DNA of 64,000 bases from Chitinophaga dinghuensis (GCF_003259435.1 NZ_QLMA01000001.1:1-64000), one strand, 5' to 3'. Numbered from the stretch's first letter, positions 1 to 9,266 are shown. Notes: generated from the sequence alone by a model not told the origin. A program made the numbers and translations.

Positions 1-76
1 GACGTTGATAGGTTACAGGTGTACAGATGGTAACATCACAGCCGAGTAATACTAATTGCCCGTAAGCTTTAACTTT
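1..76 (+). rRNA. 23S ribosomal RNA, 3' end (partial)
   Basis: The first bases match the conserved end of domain VI of bacterial 23S rRNA: GACGTTGATAGG, then a GAGTAATACTAATTGCCCGTAAGCTTT segment equivalent to the E. coli 3' terminus. The gene enters from outside the window and its exact 3' end is estimated by comparison with E. coli. It is followed after about 90 bases by 5S rRNA, the normal rrn order. Confidence 0.9.
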
Positions 77-163
77 ATTATTACTTCGTTGTCCAGAACA
101 ACAAACTTAGTATACAACTTTCTTCCAATATGTCACCTTATTGTTTGCTGTAAAGCAAAAAGA

Positions 164-275
<112 letters not shown>

Positions 276-289
276 TATTTATTTAAAAG

Positions 290-319
290 AGCCTTGGTGA
301 TTTCACTAAGGCTTTTTTA
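290..319 (+). terminator. rrn operon terminator
   Basis: An 11-bp stem (AGCCTTGGTGA with TCACTAAGGCT, one G-U pair) closes on a two-base centre and is followed by a T-run. It lies just after 5S rRNA. Confidence 0.85.
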
Positions 320-429
320 TTTTATGCCATTCCCAAAAGAACGACTGCTCCATTGCCCATTCTTTCCCCCAACGCCGAAATAGAAATTCCATCCTCATTT
401 TTATTAGATAATAACTGATGTAAAACCTA

Positions 430-1500
430 TTGTTGGTGGCCATCTCCAAAGTGTAGACATACCACTTTCTCTAAATAACCTACAGCGGCTTAATTTAAGC
501 GCTCTTCCTTTTAGTATTCCGTTATTCATCTGTCTGATTATATACCGAAATATCTGCTGTAAAGTATCATCAATGGGTATTTGAGGTATCCCTCATGATT
601 GGAAAACATTTATGCTGTCCACAAATCGATATTTCATGCCAACGCAGGTATTTATCATACTATTATTGCTGTCTTTTCTTACTGGTGGGGCCTATTAGGA
701 TCTATCTGTCCCAATGTCAATTAGTATCTTGACAACCAGGACTATTAACGGCTGCTGTTTATGCGTATCTACCAGTATTCTCAGCTGGTTAAAGCATAAA
801 TATCTTATCAAAACTTATTACGTTTTATTGCTACATCGGTCTTCTCCAATATTGAGATGGTAGCTATGTTTGACTATTATCTCTCCAAATTATACCTCAT
901 TTATACATCAGGATAATTTTAAGCTCAATTATTTCTCTCCATCCGAACTATTTTCACTTGTAATACTATTAAGATCTGCATTGCAGACGACCCGTTGTTG
1001 TGATCTTGTATAGTTGGGTTATATTATCCAACACTAATTATTCAGTATGTTATTAGTAACAGGCATTAATTGTCAATGCAACTGTTTGCTTCTGGAAAGT
1101 GTTTGAGTCCGTATAATACGCTTCTTATAAACCTGATATAAGGTAATGCCAGTGCTTTGTTTGGCTGTCGTCTCCCGATATTATGTATCATTAATAGATT
1201 AGGTACATTTAAATGATGGGGATTAATTTAAGCGTAGTTTTTTCTTCAATTATCGCTGTTGGATGGACATAGCAGACTTCCTATAAGTCTTGCGTAAAGT
1301 ATTGTCGGCATGCAGTTTGGCTGTCGTCTCCCGATATTATATATCCTAAATAAATTAGGATCATTTAAGCGATGCAGATTAGTTTAAGTATCCTCTTTAC
1401 TTCTGTGATCGCTTTTGTATAGACATAGTGGACTTTCAATGAATCTTGTGTAAAGTATTGTCAGTGGCTAGTTTGGCTGTCATCTACCAATATTCAAGTA
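430..1500. repeat. Decayed tandem repeat array, 156-bp period
   Basis: No convincing gene lies between the rrn terminator and 1548. The stretch instead holds degenerate direct repeats. GTTTGGCTGTC starts at 1159, 1315 and 1471, spaced exactly 156 bases. The companion element GTAAAGTATTGTC starts at 1294 and 1450, also 156 apart. Units 1159-1314 and 1315-1470 can be aligned by eye over their whole length; the third diverges after about 25 bases. The part upstream of 1159 ends in a weaker copy. More decayed copies are recognisable further back, for example GTAAAGTATCATCAATGGGTA at 559. The unit is AT-rich and carries small inverted repeats such as CCTAAATAAATTAGG. Function is unknown. Confidence 0.75.
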
Positions 1501-1547
1501 TTGGAGATTTATTAAAATGGTACTTCCTCTTAATGAGATTGTATAGC

Positions 1548-1590
1548 AAAAAGAAATCCCGGTTATCTCAGATAACCGGGATTTCTTTTT
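1548..1590. terminator. Strong hairpin terminator
   Basis: A perfect 21-bp inverted repeat (AAAAAGAAATCCCGGTTATCT and its complement) with A- and T-runs at its ends. It sits just downstream of the minus-strand lipoprotein gene and separates it from the repeat array. It could act in both directions. Confidence 0.88.
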
Positions 1591-1633
1591 GGTGAAAGAT
1601 AAGTTGTTGGAATAACTGTTATCTCCCTATAAA

Positions 1634-2455
1634 CTATTTCAATTGTTTCGTTTTGGAATGATACCATTTAGCGATATCCAAAGTGGCGCCTACATTGAAA
1701 GAGAGCGGTTCGAAATAGGTAGTGAAGTTATGGTCGTTATCGCCGGAGAATGAAAGGGAATGCTGTAACTGCATTTGGAATTTACCATATTTATACCCCA
1801 ATCTAACGGTGATAGCTGGTTCATACAATAATCTTGTACGGGCGCCTATTTCGTAAAAACTTCCTTTGTCGCTGTAAGTGGAGTCAAAAGGCGTAGCGCG
1901 ACTTCCAGCGTGTAATCCGTAGAAATTAACCAGAGAGATGCGACTGCTGAAAATTGTTTCTACCACTGGATGTACGATTCCGATGCTAGGTTGAATAAAG
2001 AATTTGCTGAAGCGTGTTTCAATCTTGTAGTCATTCGCATTTGCAGCATACTTTTTATCGTAGTTTCTGTCCAGCGTATTAAATCCGCCTGTGCCGTAGC
2101 CGGCATATACATCAAAAATTGCGCTTTTTCTACCCCTGTCTTTGATAGGGAGAAAATAGCCGATTGCAGCTTCTCCGCTTCCACCTTGCACGTATCGATC
2201 ATATCCATTGCTGCTTTGCGTTTGTCCATCGGAGCTAAAAAGATTACTTCTGTAGACATATTGTCCGTTAGCCATGATCGCCAGGTGATCCGTGATGGCA
2301 AAAGCAGTTTGAATACTGTTTGGACCTACGGTAGCCTTGAATTCATGTTTTTCTTTCAATGCTGGCGCATTAGTAGGACTCGGAACATACACAGTGGTAC
2401 GGCAAGCTGCAGTGAGTATGAGACTCGCGGCAGCAAGGATTTTAAGTTGCCTCAT
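1634..2455 (-). CDS. Outer-membrane beta-barrel-like lipoprotein, unknown function
   Basis: The 273-residue product starts with a lipoprotein signal peptide ending in the lipobox LTAAC, so it should be exported and lipidated at Cys18. The rest has alternating aromatic and polar stretches (AIGYFLPIKD, FDVYAGYGTG, VRLGYKYGKFQMQLQHSLSF), typical of a small outer-membrane beta-barrel. No enzyme motif is visible. It lies 47 bases downstream of the LacI-type regulator gene in the same direction with no terminator between, so the two may be co-transcribed. A strong hairpin follows it. I recognise no named family; the barrel assignment is inferred from composition. Confidence 0.75.
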   Translation of the reverse strand: MRQLKILAAASLILTAACRTTVYVPSPTNAPALKEKHEFKATVGPNSIQTAFAITDHLAIMANGQYVYRSNLFSSDGQTQSSNGYDRYVQGGSGEAAIGYFLPIKDRGRKSAIFDVYAGYGTGGFNTLDRNYDKKYAANANDYKIETRFSKFFIQPSIGIVHPVVETIFSSRISLVNFYGLHAGSRATPFDSTYSDKGSFYEIGARTRLLYEPAITVRLGYKYGKFQMQLQHSLSFSGDNDHNFTTYFEPLSFNVGATLDIAKWYHSKTKQLK

Positions 2456-2502
2456 AAAGTGGTAGGTTTTAGCAGAAAATTTATCAGCGTATAGGTGAAT
2501 AA

Positions 2503-3525
2503 TTACATTGTTGATTCTCTTTGTATTAGTTCTACCGGGAACACATAGTTTTTGGTCACTTTAATGCCTTCGTCCTGGTTGATAAGTTGAATAATGGTGC
2601 TGGCGGCTTTCTGGCCCATATTGTAGCCCGATTGTTCGATCGTAGTAAGGGATGGAGAAATGATACGGGAAGACAAGTCGTTGGAGTAACCTACGACTTT
2701 AATCTGTCCAGGGATATCGATTCCTTGTTTCCTGGCTTCCTGAATGAATGCAACAGCAGATGAATCGTTGGCGGAGAATAGTCCGTCTGGCAGCTTCCCT
2801 TTGCTGAAGATCTGTTGAGCGGCAGCGGCGGCGGAAGTCATGGTAAGATCGTGCACATGAATCAGGCTTTCGTCGAAGGGGATATCGTATGCAGCTAATG
2901 CTGCTTTATAGCCAGCCAAGCGTTGTTGGTAGAGATTACAAGTTAATATACCGGAGAAATGGGCGATTCGTTTGCAACCTTGACGGATCAGGTGTTCTGT
3001 AGCGAGGTATCCGCCTTGGTAATCATCGCCGGTAATGGTATAGCCGTTGAAGTCGGTAGGTACTCGATCGTAGAAAACAATAGGGATATTATTCTTAACG
3101 AACGGGTTGAAATGATCTGTATTGGTAGTGAACATGGACGAAACAGCGAGCAGACCGTCTACGCGGAGGGAATAGAACGTGTGAACCAGTTCTTTTTCCA
3201 TTGCTACGCTTTCGTCTGACTGTCCGATCATGATGGAAAAGCCATACTTGTGTGCCTCGTGCTGAATACCTGAAATCGCTGTACTTTGGAAGTACATGGA
3301 AGTACGAGGTACAATCAGACCTAAGATATTAGAACGTTTTTTTCGCAGGCTTGAAGCTATCCAGTTAGGCACATAACCCATTTCGGTGGCCATCTCCTGG
3401 ACTTTGAGGCGAGTTTCCTCATTGATCAGGGGATTGTTTTGGAGGGCACGGGAAACTGTTGAAGCGGATAGGTTCAGCTTTTGTGCGATGTCGTATATCG
3501 TTATTTTATTAGAGCGATCTTTCAC
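2503..3525 (-). CDS. LacI/GalR family transcriptional regulator
   Basis: 340 residues in the classic LacI layout. The N-terminal helix-turn-helix (about 8-31) contains YDIAQKLNLSASTVSRAL, followed by the hinge region (EMGYVPNWIASSLRKKRS) and a periplasmic-binding-protein-like effector domain starting at NILGLIVPRT. The C-terminal half has typical features (DGLFSANDSSAVAF, PSLTTIEQ). It should bind an operator as a dimer and respond to a sugar or related ligand that cannot be read from the sequence. The start is GTG at 3525; no nearby ATG would keep the complete HTH. Target genes may be the lipoprotein gene behind it or distant carbohydrate genes. Confidence 0.95.
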   Translation of the reverse strand: MKDRSNKITIYDIAQKLNLSASTVSRALQNNPLINEETRLKVQEMATEMGYVPNWIASSLRKKRSNILGLIVPRTSMYFQSTAISGIQHEAHKYGFSIMIGQSDESVAMEKELVHTFYSLRVDGLLAVSSMFTTNTDHFNPFVKNNIPIVFYDRVPTDFNGYTITGDDYQGGYLATEHLIRQGCKRIAHFSGILTCNLYQQRLAGYKAALAAYDIPFDESLIHVHDLTMTSAAAAAQQIFSKGKLPDGLFSANDSSAVAFIQEARKQGIDIPGQIKVVGYSNDLSSRIISPSLTTIEQSGYNMGQKAASTIIQLINQDEGIKVTKNYVFPVELIQRESTM

Positions 3526-3580
3526 TTTTGAGGCTTAGTGGTTAAAAATTCGCGCTATATTAAGCAATTATCCGTAATAA

Positions 3581-3611
3581 ATAAGCCCCTTCCATTGTGG
3601 AAGGGGCTTAT
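3581..3611 (-). terminator. Terminator of the metalloprotease gene
   Basis: A 14-bp perfect stem (ATAAGCCCCTTCCA and complement) with a three-base loop lies 23 bases past the stop codon of the minus-strand metalloprotease gene. On that strand it is followed by a short T-rich stretch. Confidence 0.8.
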
Positions 3612-3633
3612 GTCGTATTATAGGACGCTAATT

Positions 3634-6183
3634 TTATTTATTATCAAGCGTTTTGGTAATGGAAGCTACCAGGTCCTGGTAGTGACCACGGGTAGTAGCA
3701 TCGCCAGCGGCAGCAGCAGCGCGGAGTTCCGTTCTCAGGGTATTGAGAGAAACGCGGGCCAGGGCTGTACCATCGGACAGGCGGGCATTACCGGCAGCGC
3801 CTCCCATTGGAGATGCTGGAGGATTCACCATTTTGGTCAGTTTTTCCACATAAGAGCGCTGGAGATTTCTTTTGAAGACATCCACATTTTGATGGGTGGT
3901 CAGTTCTGAGAAAATTACAACTTTAAGATCTGCCAGCAGTTCTGCTGGTTTATAGGCATTTGCGCCCAGTACAGCTTCTGATGCTACCAGTTTCGCAACT
4001 GTGTTGTTATTGATGATTTTCTCCAGAATAGCATCTTGTTTTTCAGCTATCACAGAAGCGCCGTCTTCGCTGATTTTGTTGAAGATATCCTGGTTCAGGA
4101 GCCATTTAGGAGTGGTAAACAGTTGCTGGTTGAGGAAAGTAACTGCTTCTTTCTGGGTGGCTTTAGGAACGAATTCCATTACTACGCCTTCTTGTTCAGA
4201 AGTTTTAGGCGTGGTATAGATACCGCCGATATTTTTAGCCACGTGGCCCATATAGCGACCGTATTGGGTAACGAGTTCCTTATACATTTCGGAGAGATTC
4301 GCGTAACCTTCGTTTGGCGTGTTTGTCCAGGTGATGAGGTTAGGCATGATGCGCTGCAGGTTTTTGATACCGTACATGCTAGCTTTCATGGCGTTATCGC
4401 CGAGGTCCTCGTTTTGGCTGCGTGGATCGTTAGGGTCCATTTCATGACCGAACCAGAATTTTTTGTCTTTCAGTTTTTCAACGGTGAGGGTGTTGAGTTT
4501 AACTTTTTGTTCTTCTGGTGTTTTCAGGTCAGGGAACTGGCGGTAGCCCCATTCGATAGCCCATTTATCGTAGTAGTTAATACGAGGGTATAAGTCGGCG
4601 CCAGAGATGCCGTCGCCAGGTTGTGCCACGTAGTTAAAGCGGGCATAGTCCATGATAGAAGCGGCGTGACCGTTTTTCTTCACCCATTCTTTATCGCGGA
4701 GTTTTTCCACAGGATAAGTAGAACTGGAGCCGTAGTTGTGGCGGAGGCCCAGCGTATGGCCTACTTCATGTGAAGAAACGAAGCGGATCAGTTCACCCAT
4801 CAGTTCATCGCTGAATTGCATGTTGCGGGCGCGAGGATCGTTAGGAGAGGCCTGGATAAAGTACCAGTTGCGGAGGAGGCGCATTACGTTATGGTACCAG
4901 TTGATATGGCTTTCCAGGATTTCGCCGGAGCGAGGGTCGTGGATATGTGGGCCACTGGCGTTAGGAATAGCGGATGGTTTATAAACGATGGCAGAGAATC
5001 TGGCGTCATCGAGGGACCATGTGGAGTCTTCCTCTTTGGTAGGCGCCATTTTCGCGATGATAGCGTTTTTGAATCCGGCTTCTTCGAATGCGGCTTGCCA
5101 GTCGTTCACGCCTTGGATCAGGTATTTGCGCCATTTAACAGGAGTAGCGGGATCGATGTAGAACACGATTGGTTTCTGTGGTTCTACGAGTTCTCCGCGT
5201 TTATATTTCTCCATGTCTTCTGGTTTTGGTTCCAGTCTCCAGCGGGTGATCATGACTAATTTTTTCACGCCTTGAGGGTCCGCGTCGAAGTCGGTGGTAC
5301 CGGTAGCAAAGAATCCAACGCGGGAGTCCGCATAGCGGGGTTGCATGGGTACTTTAGGGAGGAGAACGATGGAGCTATTGAGTTCCACGGTAGCGTTTCC
5401 GCCTGGAGCGGGAGGCATACCTGGAGCCATTGGAGCGGAGGATTTGGCGTAGGTTTTAACGGTTCTGATTTCCGTGTTCATCGGATATGATTTCACATCG
5501 ATGACATAGGATTTATCGGGTTGGAAAGCTGCGAGTTTGAGGGCAGATTTCATTTGTTGGTCGAAGAAGAATACGTCGTTATCGCCGTTGATATATTCGG
5601 TGAGGTCGATAACGGAGCTGTTATTATTCTTGGAGTACGCTTTCACATCGAAGGCAGCCACAATTGGTTGGATATTGGAGTTCATCACGGAGGAGAACAT
5701 GGGTTGTGTGGAGTCTTTCGATGTTTCGGTGAAGGAGATATTCCGGAGGAATATTTTGTTGTTGGGTCCTTTTTCGAAGCGGATTACATTTTGGTTGATG
5801 AGATCGCCACCGAAGCCGTTCATGCCGACGCGCAGGTCTGCGGCGGATTTGGAGAGGCGGTTTACGACGAGGATATCTCTACCGAGGATGGAATCTGGTA
5901 ATTCGAAGAAGAATCTGTCTTCGTGTTTATAGATATTAATGAGGCCGGAGTCGGACTTAGCGCCTTGCGGGATTACTTCCGCGAAGGGTTTAGGGCCGGG
6001 TTTAGGGCCTGGTTTCATCATTGGTTGGCCGGCAGGTTTGCTGGTATCTTTAGCCAATGAGGAGTTCGGAGCTGCGGGAGCATCTTTTTTCTTTTGTGCG
6101 GCGGCTGGCAATGCGATCGTGCTGAGTGTGATGGCACTAGCCAGGGTGGCCAACACGAGAGAGTGTTGTGACGATTTGATCAT
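3634..6183 (-). CDS. Secreted zinc-dependent metalloprotease (DUF5117/DUF5118 type)
   Basis: 849 residues with an N-terminal signal peptide ending near ALPAAAQ, then a Lys/Pro-rich linker (about 30-68) with repeated GPKP units. The middle resembles the DUF5118-DUF5117 domains of Bacteroidota metalloproteases. The catalytic zinc motif HEVGHTLGLRH spans residues 472-482 and fits the metzincin pattern HExxHxxGxxH, with the downstream Met-turn candidate ASIMDYARFNY. The protein should be exported and act in the periplasm, at the surface or outside the cell; the substrate is unknown. It stands alone between two intergenic gaps, with its own terminator. The zinc motif makes peptidase activity very likely. 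Confidence 0.93.
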   Translation of the reverse strand: MIKSSQHSLVLATLASAITLSTIALPAAAQKKKDAPAAPNSSLAKDTSKPAGQPMMKPGPKPGPKPFAEVIPQGAKSDSGLINIYKHEDRFFFELPDSILGRDILVVNRLSKSAADLRVGMNGFGGDLINQNVIRFEKGPNNKIFLRNISFTETSKDSTQPMFSSVMNSNIQPIVAAFDVKAYSKNNNSSVIDLTEYINGDNDVFFFDQQMKSALKLAAFQPDKSYVIDVKSYPMNTEIRTVKTYAKSSAPMAPGMPPAPGGNATVELNSSIVLLPKVPMQPRYADSRVGFFATGTTDFDADPQGVKKLVMITRWRLEPKPEDMEKYKRGELVEPQKPIVFYIDPATPVKWRKYLIQGVNDWQAAFEEAGFKNAIIAKMAPTKEEDSTWSLDDARFSAIVYKPSAIPNASGPHIHDPRSGEILESHINWYHNVMRLLRNWYFIQASPNDPRARNMQFSDELMGELIRFVSSHEVGHTLGLRHNYGSSSTYPVEKLRDKEWVKKNGHAASIMDYARFNYVAQPGDGISGADLYPRINYYDKWAIEWGYRQFPDLKTPEEQKVKLNTLTVEKLKDKKFWFGHEMDPNDPRSQNEDLGDNAMKASMYGIKNLQRIMPNLITWTNTPNEGYANLSEMYKELVTQYGRYMGHVAKNIGGIYTTPKTSEQEGVVMEFVPKATQKEAVTFLNQQLFTTPKWLLNQDIFNKISEDGASVIAEKQDAILEKIINNNTVAKLVASEAVLGANAYKPAELLADLKVVIFSELTTHQNVDVFKRNLQRSYVEKLTKMVNPPASPMGGAAGNARLSDGTALARVSLNTLRTELRAAAAAGDATTRGHYQDLVASITKTLDNK

Positions 6184-6787
6184 GATTATAGGTTGGTTTA
6201 TTTAGACTAATAGGACCAATTTTTTTTTCAGTGCGTTGCAAGTAAGTGTATAATGTCTTAACTTAAGAGGAAATTCCACGAGCGTAAAAAAGATGTTAAG
6301 AAAGGGGAAAAGGGGGGATAGAAGAGATAGGTGTTTGGAAAAAACTGCGGAAACCGAAGAAATTTTTATGTAAGCATTAATTATTATAGTATATTTTCTG
6401 CTAATATGGGGATTTCACGTTAGTAAAGGATTATTACCGCGATGGTATTGCATTTGGGCGGAAATGGGTTATAGATATTAGATAATTGTGATTGGAATGT
6501 GAGAGATTTAGGCTCAAAGACAGGACTGGCGCGGGAAGAAATAACTTTATGTTCTGACAAGATTTCTGTTGGAACATTTGAAAATTTTCTTAAATTGTGC
6601 GTCCAACTTTGAAAAAAATCAATCTATTTCAAATTTAGGGACAGTGATTGGTCGGGATACTGACTGCGATAAATATTGGTTTATTTGCTGAATAAAGTGT
6701 TTGCTCAAACAAAACAAAGGGGTGGAATGTGCGCTGGTAGTGCATTTCGGTGTGGGTGTTAATTTTAGTGGGATTTTTTGAGCTGCA
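6184..6787. other. Intergenic region between divergent genes
   Basis: About 600 AT-rich bases separate the divergent metalloprotease and exbB genes. It must contain the metalloprotease promoter, which I could not assign with confidence. A minus-strand reading frame inside (6635-6934) overlaps the exbB promoter and start and looks fortuitous. No RNA gene or repeat was recognised. Confidence 0.5.
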
Positions 6788-6818
6788 CTTGTTTTTTTGA
6801 GCCAACCTTATAACTTTG
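6788..6818 (+). promoter_or_regulatory. Promoter of the exbB-exbD-exbD-tonB operon
   Basis: CTTG at 6788-6791, a 19-base spacer, and TAACTTTG at 6811-6818 match the Bacteroidota sigma-ABfr promoter (-33 TTG, -7 TAnnTTTG). Transcription would start near 6825, giving a leader of about 108 bases before exbB. Confidence 0.7.
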
Positions 6819-6932
6819 CGAATCACTGAATAAAGAGTAAATTGAGTGCCATTGAGCATTACAGAGTAAAACAGTAATTCATAACTTCTAACAAACAATA
6901 GTTTAATTTTTAACACTAAAATTTCAATCAAC

Positions 6933-7787
6933 ATGGCTGAGACTAAAACAACTGTGACTGCAGCTACTGCTAAGGCATCTTCCCATCAACCTAAAAAATC
7001 ATCCAACTTATTTGCAACGTTGGCTGTACCTATCTGTTTGGTAATTGGTTTTGTGATCTTCTTCTTTGTACTGGGTAATCCAGCGAACTTTGAGGGTAAC
7101 AATCCTGATGGTCATCCAATTTCAGAAGGTATTGGTAAATGGTTTGGTACCGTTTATAAAGGTGGTTATGTAGTACCAATTCTGATTTCTGTGCTGCTGA
7201 TTTGTCTGACTTTCGTAATTGAGCGTTTCCTGTACCTGGCAAAAGCTAAAGGTAAATTCCCTGGTTCTGAGCTGGTACGTAAAGTACAGTACCACCTGGC
7301 AAACAAGAACGTTGATGCTGCTCTGGCTGAGTGTGACAAACAGAAAGGTTCTGTTGGTAACGTTCTGAAAGCTGGTCTGAAAAAGTACAAAGAAATGATT
7401 TCCAACACTGAGCTGGATACAGACCAAAAAATTCTGACTATTAAAAATGAGATCGAAGAAACAACTGCACTGGAACTGCCAATGATGGAAAAGAACCTGG
7501 TGTTCTTGTCTACTATTGCATCAGTAGCAACCCTGTTGGGTCTGTTCGGTACGGTATTGGGTATGATCAAGGCGTTCTCCGCGATGTCTAACGCAGGTGC
7601 ACCTGATTCATCTCAGCTGGCATTGGGTATCTCTGAGGCGTTGATCAACACCGCTCTGGGTATCGGTACTTCCGCTATCGCGATCATCATGTATAACGTC
7701 TTTACTACTAGCATTGATAGCATCACTTATGCTATTGACGAGTCTGGCTTTACTTTAACTCAGAGCTTCGCTGCTAACCACAAATAA
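6933..7787 (+). CDS. exbB: MotA/TolQ/ExbB proton channel family protein
   Basis: 284 residues. It has a polar Lys-rich N-terminus, a first hydrophobic segment (about 26-48), a second (about 74-98, VVPILISVLLICLTFVIERF), a cytoplasmic loop, and two C-terminal hydrophobic segments around LVFLSTIASVATLLGLFGTV and ALGIGTSAIAIIMYNVFT. The last two match the conserved MotA_TolQ_ExbB core that lines the proton path. With ExbD it converts the proton gradient into movement of TonB in the inner membrane. The extra N-terminal membrane segment is usual for Bacteroidota ExbB. First gene of the operon, with a clear promoter upstream and an inverted repeat over its stop codon. Confidence 0.95.
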   Translation: MAETKTTVTAATAKASSHQPKKSSNLFATLAVPICLVIGFVIFFFVLGNPANFEGNNPDGHPISEGIGKWFGTVYKGGYVVPILISVLLICLTFVIERFLYLAKAKGKFPGSELVRKVQYHLANKNVDAALAECDKQKGSVGNVLKAGLKKYKEMISNTELDTDQKILTIKNEIEETTALELPMMEKNLVFLSTIASVATLLGLFGTVLGMIKAFSAMSNAGAPDSSQLALGISEALINTALGIGTSAIAIIMYNVFTTSIDSITYAIDESGFTLTQSFAANHK

Positions 7788-7802
7788 TTTAGATTATTTG
7801 TG
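7779..7802 (+). other. Inverted repeat over the exbB stop codon
   Basis: CACAAATAAT, a four-base loop TTAG, then ATTATTTGTG form a perfect 10-bp AT-rich hairpin that includes the exbB stop codon (7785-7787). There is no T-run, so it is not a standard terminator. It may protect the exbB 3' end or partly attenuate read-through into exbD. Confidence 0.6.
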
Positions 7803-7855
7803 TGGAAAATGAGCGGTTTTGAATCTTATTAAAGTAAACCATAAAAAAAGTAAAG

Positions 7856-8521
7856 ATGCCAAAAGTTAAAATGCCCAGGAAAAGCACGTTGGTCGATATG
7901 ACGGCTATGTGTGACGTGGCTTTTCTGCTCTTAACTTTCTTCATGTTGGCAACTAAGTTCAAACCGGACGAGCCGGTGACCGTAGTTACACCGTCTTCTA
8001 TCAACACTGCCCTTTTACCTGATTCTGACGTATTGTTATTTACGGTAGATAAGGATGGCAGAGTGTTTTTCAGCATGGACGGTCAGCCTAAAAGAAGAAA
8101 ACTGATTGAGGATCTGAATACGCAGTTCAAACTGAATCTGGATGAAAAGGAAATGCAGAATTTTGTACTGGGCGCCTCTGTAGGTACTCCGTTAAAGAGT
8201 CTGAAACAGTATTTATCCGAAACACCTGATCAGCGTAAGCATTCACACCTGGATACAGGTATTCCTACTGATTCTGCTAACAATGAGTTGGCGACTTGGA
8301 TTGAATATGGAATGGCAGCATCACAAGGCGGTAACTTCGCTAAGTTGAAGTTCTGTATTAAGGCTGACAACCAGACGCCTTATCCAAAGATCAAGGATAT
8401 CCTGGATACATTCAAAGAGAAGCATATCCAGAAACTGAACCTGGTTACGAATTTGGAAGCGCCTCCTCCAGGCACTGCAGCTTATGAGGAGATGATGAGT
8501 GCTGATACTAAGAAGCACTAA
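7856..8521 (+). CDS. exbD: ExbD/TolR family biopolymer transport protein, first copy
   Basis: 221 residues: a short basic cytoplasmic N-terminus, a single membrane segment (about 20-37, VAFLLLTFFMLATKF) preceded by the conserved Asp20 in MTAMCDVAF, and a periplasmic domain. The Asp is the proton-carrying residue of the family. The periplasmic part is longer than in proteobacterial ExbD and includes an insertion near 100-165. It lies 68 bases after exbB and is followed by a second, diverged exbD, a common Bacteroidota arrangement in which both may join one motor complex. Confidence 0.92.
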   Translation: MPKVKMPRKSTLVDMTAMCDVAFLLLTFFMLATKFKPDEPVTVVTPSSINTALLPDSDVLLFTVDKDGRVFFSMDGQPKRRKLIEDLNTQFKLNLDEKEMQNFVLGASVGTPLKSLKQYLSETPDQRKHSHLDTGIPTDSANNELATWIEYGMAASQGGNFAKLKFCIKADNQTPYPKIKDILDTFKEKHIQKLNLVTNLEAPPPGTAAYEEMMSADTKKH

Positions 8522-8553
8522 CCAGTACTAACCGGTTTCAGTAAAAAGTAAAT

Positions 8554-8603
8554 AGCAGCATACGACCGCTGGACGGCGTAACTTCCTGGCCTGGAAGGCT
8601 GCT
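8554..8603 (+). other. Predicted three-way-junction RNA between the two exbD genes
   Basis: An outer helix pairs AGCAGC (8554-8559) with GCTGCT (8598-8603). It encloses one hairpin, ACG-A-CCG with CGGCGT around a CTGGA loop (8562-8579), and a second, CTTCC with GGAAG (8582-8597). The pieces are almost contiguous, giving a compact branched fold in the 110-base intercistronic gap. Read by eye; no energy was calculated. Confidence 0.5.
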
Positions 8604-8631
8604 GATTTCAAAACCAAAAAAGCTTACTACT

Positions 8632-9219
8632 ATGGCAGAAATGGATACCAGTAGTAGTGGTGGAAAAGGTAAACACGGTGGTACGAAATCCAAGAAACAT
8701 TCTACCCGTGTGGATATGACTCCAATGGTGGATTTAGGATTTCTCCTGATTACCTTTTTCATGCTTACCACTACAATGGCCAAGCCCAAAACAATGGACT
8801 TGATCATGCCAAAAGATACGAAAGATGAGAAGGAGCAGAACAAAGTAAAAGAAAGTACTGCTTTGACCATCTTACTCGGAAAAGATAACAGAGTATATTA
8901 TTACGAAGGTTTAGCGCAAGATCCAAATGCATCCGCTGATCCTAACTTTTTTAAAGCAACGACATTCGCCAACAAGAATGGTATCAGAGATGAGATCATC
9001 AGAAAGAGAGATGAAGTTGCTAAGCAGAGAAATGCAAAAGGTGAACCAGAAGACGTAGTAGTGATTATAAAAGCGGACAACGACGCTACTTATAAGAACT
9101 TCGTAGATATCCTGGATGAAATGGCGATCAATCGTATTCAGCGTTATGCTACTGTTGATATCTCCGATCAGGATAAAACGTGGATTAAGCAGACAGAAGC
9201 TGCTAATGGCGTGAAATAG
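8632..9219 (+). CDS. exbD: ExbD/TolR family biopolymer transport protein, second copy
   Basis: 195 residues. A Gly/Ser/Lys-rich cytoplasmic tail (1-25) precedes the canonical motif RVDMTPMVDLGF with the conserved Asp34, then one membrane segment (LLITFFMLTTTMA) and a periplasmic domain ending near VDISDQDKTWI. It is the more canonical of the two ExbD copies because it keeps the MTPMVD signature. It functions with ExbB and TonB in the inner membrane. Transcribed with its neighbours; tonB begins 47 bases later. Confidence 0.93.
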   Translation: MAEMDTSSSGGKGKHGGTKSKKHSTRVDMTPMVDLGFLLITFFMLTTTMAKPKTMDLIMPKDTKDEKEQNKVKESTALTILLGKDNRVYYYEGLAQDPNASADPNFFKATTFANKNGIRDEIIRKRDEVAKQRNAKGEPEDVVVIIKADNDATYKNFVDILDEMAINRIQRYATVDISDQDKTWIKQTEAANGVK

Positions 9220-9266
9220 TCTTATGGAATAATTAAATTTTTTGCATCCATCATAAAACATTAACA

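Noticed and set aside
430-1500. CRISPR array
   Set aside because: The repeats are 156 bp long, degenerate and contiguous, with no short identical repeats or unique spacers, and no cas genes are seen.
3538-3909. 123-codon plus-strand frame over the metalloprotease terminator
   Set aside because: Antisense to the metalloprotease C-terminus and through its terminator hairpin; low-complexity translation.
6635-6934. 99-codon minus-strand frame in front of exbB
   Set aside because: It covers the exbB promoter and leader on the opposite strand, and its translation has no domain or signal.
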